Assembly: GCA_028226535.1 (NCBI GenBank)
Contig: JAOJEG010000006.1
Location: 1 to 35,221 of the forward strand
Source: Candidatus Pelagibacter sp.
GTDB taxonomy: Bacteria > Pseudomonadota > Alphaproteobacteria > Pelagibacterales > Pelagibacteraceae
DNA: 35,221 nucleotides
Reading direction: 5' to 3'
The notes beneath the pieces are model-generated. The model made no database searches and was not told the DNA's origin. It saw only the letters and a program-made list of their open reading frames with translations. Position numbers and translations under genes: made by a program. Shown one piece after another: positions 34,324 through 35,221 of the stretch. The first letter of the stretch is position 1; every line of letters begins with the position of its first letter.

Positions 34324-35221
34324 ATGAAATTAACTAAAGAACAAACAGAAGAAATTAAGAATCAACAAGCTCAAAGTAATCAAACTAAAAGAGTTACATC
34401 CCCTGAACTTGAAAAAGTTTTATATGAAGCAATTCCCGCATTAGATCATGGTTTTGTTCGAGTGGTTGATTATATGGGTGATGACACTTCAATTGTTCAG
34501 TCTGCAAGAGTCTCATATGGAAAAGGCACAAAACAAGTATCGACTGATAAAGGTTTAATTAAATATTTAATGAGGCATTGGCACAGTACCCCATTTGAAA
34601 TGTGTGAAATAAAATATCACATAAAGCTTCCAATTTTTATTGCAAGACAGTGGATAAGACACAGAACAGCAAATGTTAATGAATATTCTGCTCGATATTC
34701 AATTTTGGATAAAGAGTTTTATTTACCAGCTAAAGAAAATTTAGCAGCTCAATCGACAAGTAACAGACAAGGTCGAGGTGAAGTGCTTGAGGGCGACCAA
34801 GCAAATGAAGTATTAAAGCTTTTAAAAAATGATGCTGATAGAACTTATGATAACTATGAAACTATGTTAAATGAACGATATGATGGCTCAACCATTGATG
34901 AAAATAAAAAGGGACTAGCAAGAGAACTTGCAAGAATGAATTTAACATTGAATACTTATACGCAGTGGTACTGGAAAACAGATTTATTAAATTTGATGAA
35001 TTTTTTAAGACTAAGAGCAGATAATCATGCACAATATGAAATAAGAGTATATGCAGATATAATGTTGGATACTCTAAAAAAATGGGTTCCCATAACTTAT
35101 GAAGCATTTATGGATTATCGAGTTGGAGGAACCGAAGTTTCAGCTAAAGGAAAAGTTATCATTCAAAAACTTATTAAAGGTGAGGATGTTAATCCAGATA
35201 GTTCAGGTTTGTCGAAAAGAG
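34324..35221 (+). CDS. thyX: FAD-dependent thymidylate synthase ThyX, 3' end beyond the window
   Basis: ThyX makes dTMP from dUMP using methylene-THF and reduced FAD. The frame opens at an ATG at 34324 and is still open at the right edge (299 codons seen), so the gene is partial. The diagnostic R-H-R-x7-S motif is intact: R112-H113-R114 then S122 in [11 protein letters not shown]. The Q-W and Y-S-A-R-Y-S context and the C-terminal [15 protein letters not shown] block are also typical. It is divergent from tmRNA, with about 43 bases between them. It uses the folate pool served by folP and the 5-FCL gene. Confidence 0.95.
   Translation, partial: MKLTKEQTEEIKNQQAQSNQTKRVTSPELEKVLYEAIPALDHGFVRVVDYMGDDTSIVQSARVSYGKGTKQVSTDKGLIKYLMRHWHSTPFEMCEIKYHIKLPIFIARQWIRHRTANVNEYSARYSILDKEFYLPAKENLAAQSTSNRQGRGEVLEGDQANEVLKLLKNDADRTYDNYETMLNERYDGSTIDENKKGLARELARMNLTLNTYTQWYWKTDLLNLMNFLRLRADNHAQYEIRVYADIMLDTLKKWVPITYEAFMDYRVGGTEVSAKGKVIIQKLIKGEDVNPDSSGLSKR

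Noticed and set aside
34862..35107. Minus-strand open frame at the right edge
   Set aside because: It is a shadow of thyX, whose R-H-R motif and conserved blocks are in the plus frame.

Overview
The window is a gene-dense, strongly AT-rich alphaproteobacterial chromosome segment. Its traits point to the SAR11 / Candidatus Pelagibacter group: very short intergenic spaces, many 4-base start/stop overlaps, long A tracts, reduced operons, a two-piece (circularly permuted) tmRNA gene, and alphaproteobacterial gene order (zapA, 5-formyl-THF cyclo-ligase, ymdB, yebC, ruvC, tol-pal, tilS, ftsH, folP, glmM). The group assignment is an inference from protein character and synteny; no 16S rRNA lies in the window.

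Layout. 1-3215: end of a ZauP-like coiled-coil gene, zapA, a folate enzyme, a YmdB-family phosphoesterase, yebC and a lone ruvC. 3266-8235: the envelope operon tolQ-tolR-tolA-tolB-pal, a strong terminator, then cpoB. 8195-15689: tilS, ftsH, folP, glmM, thiD and purA. ftsH and purA each carry an apparent single extra A that breaks the frame. 15686-20152: mostly minus strand, with rpoH, rluD, an ABC-2 exporter pair and tsaC/sua5, plus a tRNA-Arg(UCG) on the plus strand. 20173-25950: xseB-ispA-dxs (isoprenoid precursors), aroC, pdxH and a second prenyl diphosphate synthase. 26065-32466: an S49 peptidase, glyQ-glyS and ppdK.

32482-34048 is the accessory part. Between ppdK and the tmRNA gene lie four copies of a roughly 31-base direct repeat, and the last copy is the 3' end of the tmRNA gene itself. 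They separate three short modules (about 610, 540 and 385 bases) holding only small, unrecognised genes. Three of the four encode exported proteins with exactly two cysteines in the predicted mature part; the fourth is a small two-helix membrane protein. No recombinase is present. In each repeat the flanks can pair around a conserved loop, although the flanking bases differ. I read this as a tandem array of mini-cassettes accreted at a tmRNA attachment site and presumably moved by an integrase elsewhere. This is the most novel structure in the window.

The window closes with the divergently oriented two-piece tmRNA (tag ANESYALAA) and thyX, which runs off the right edge. Overall this is a housekeeping segment (division, envelope constriction, folate, thiamine and purine metabolism, isoprenoids, translation quality control) with one small accessory hotspot at tmRNA.
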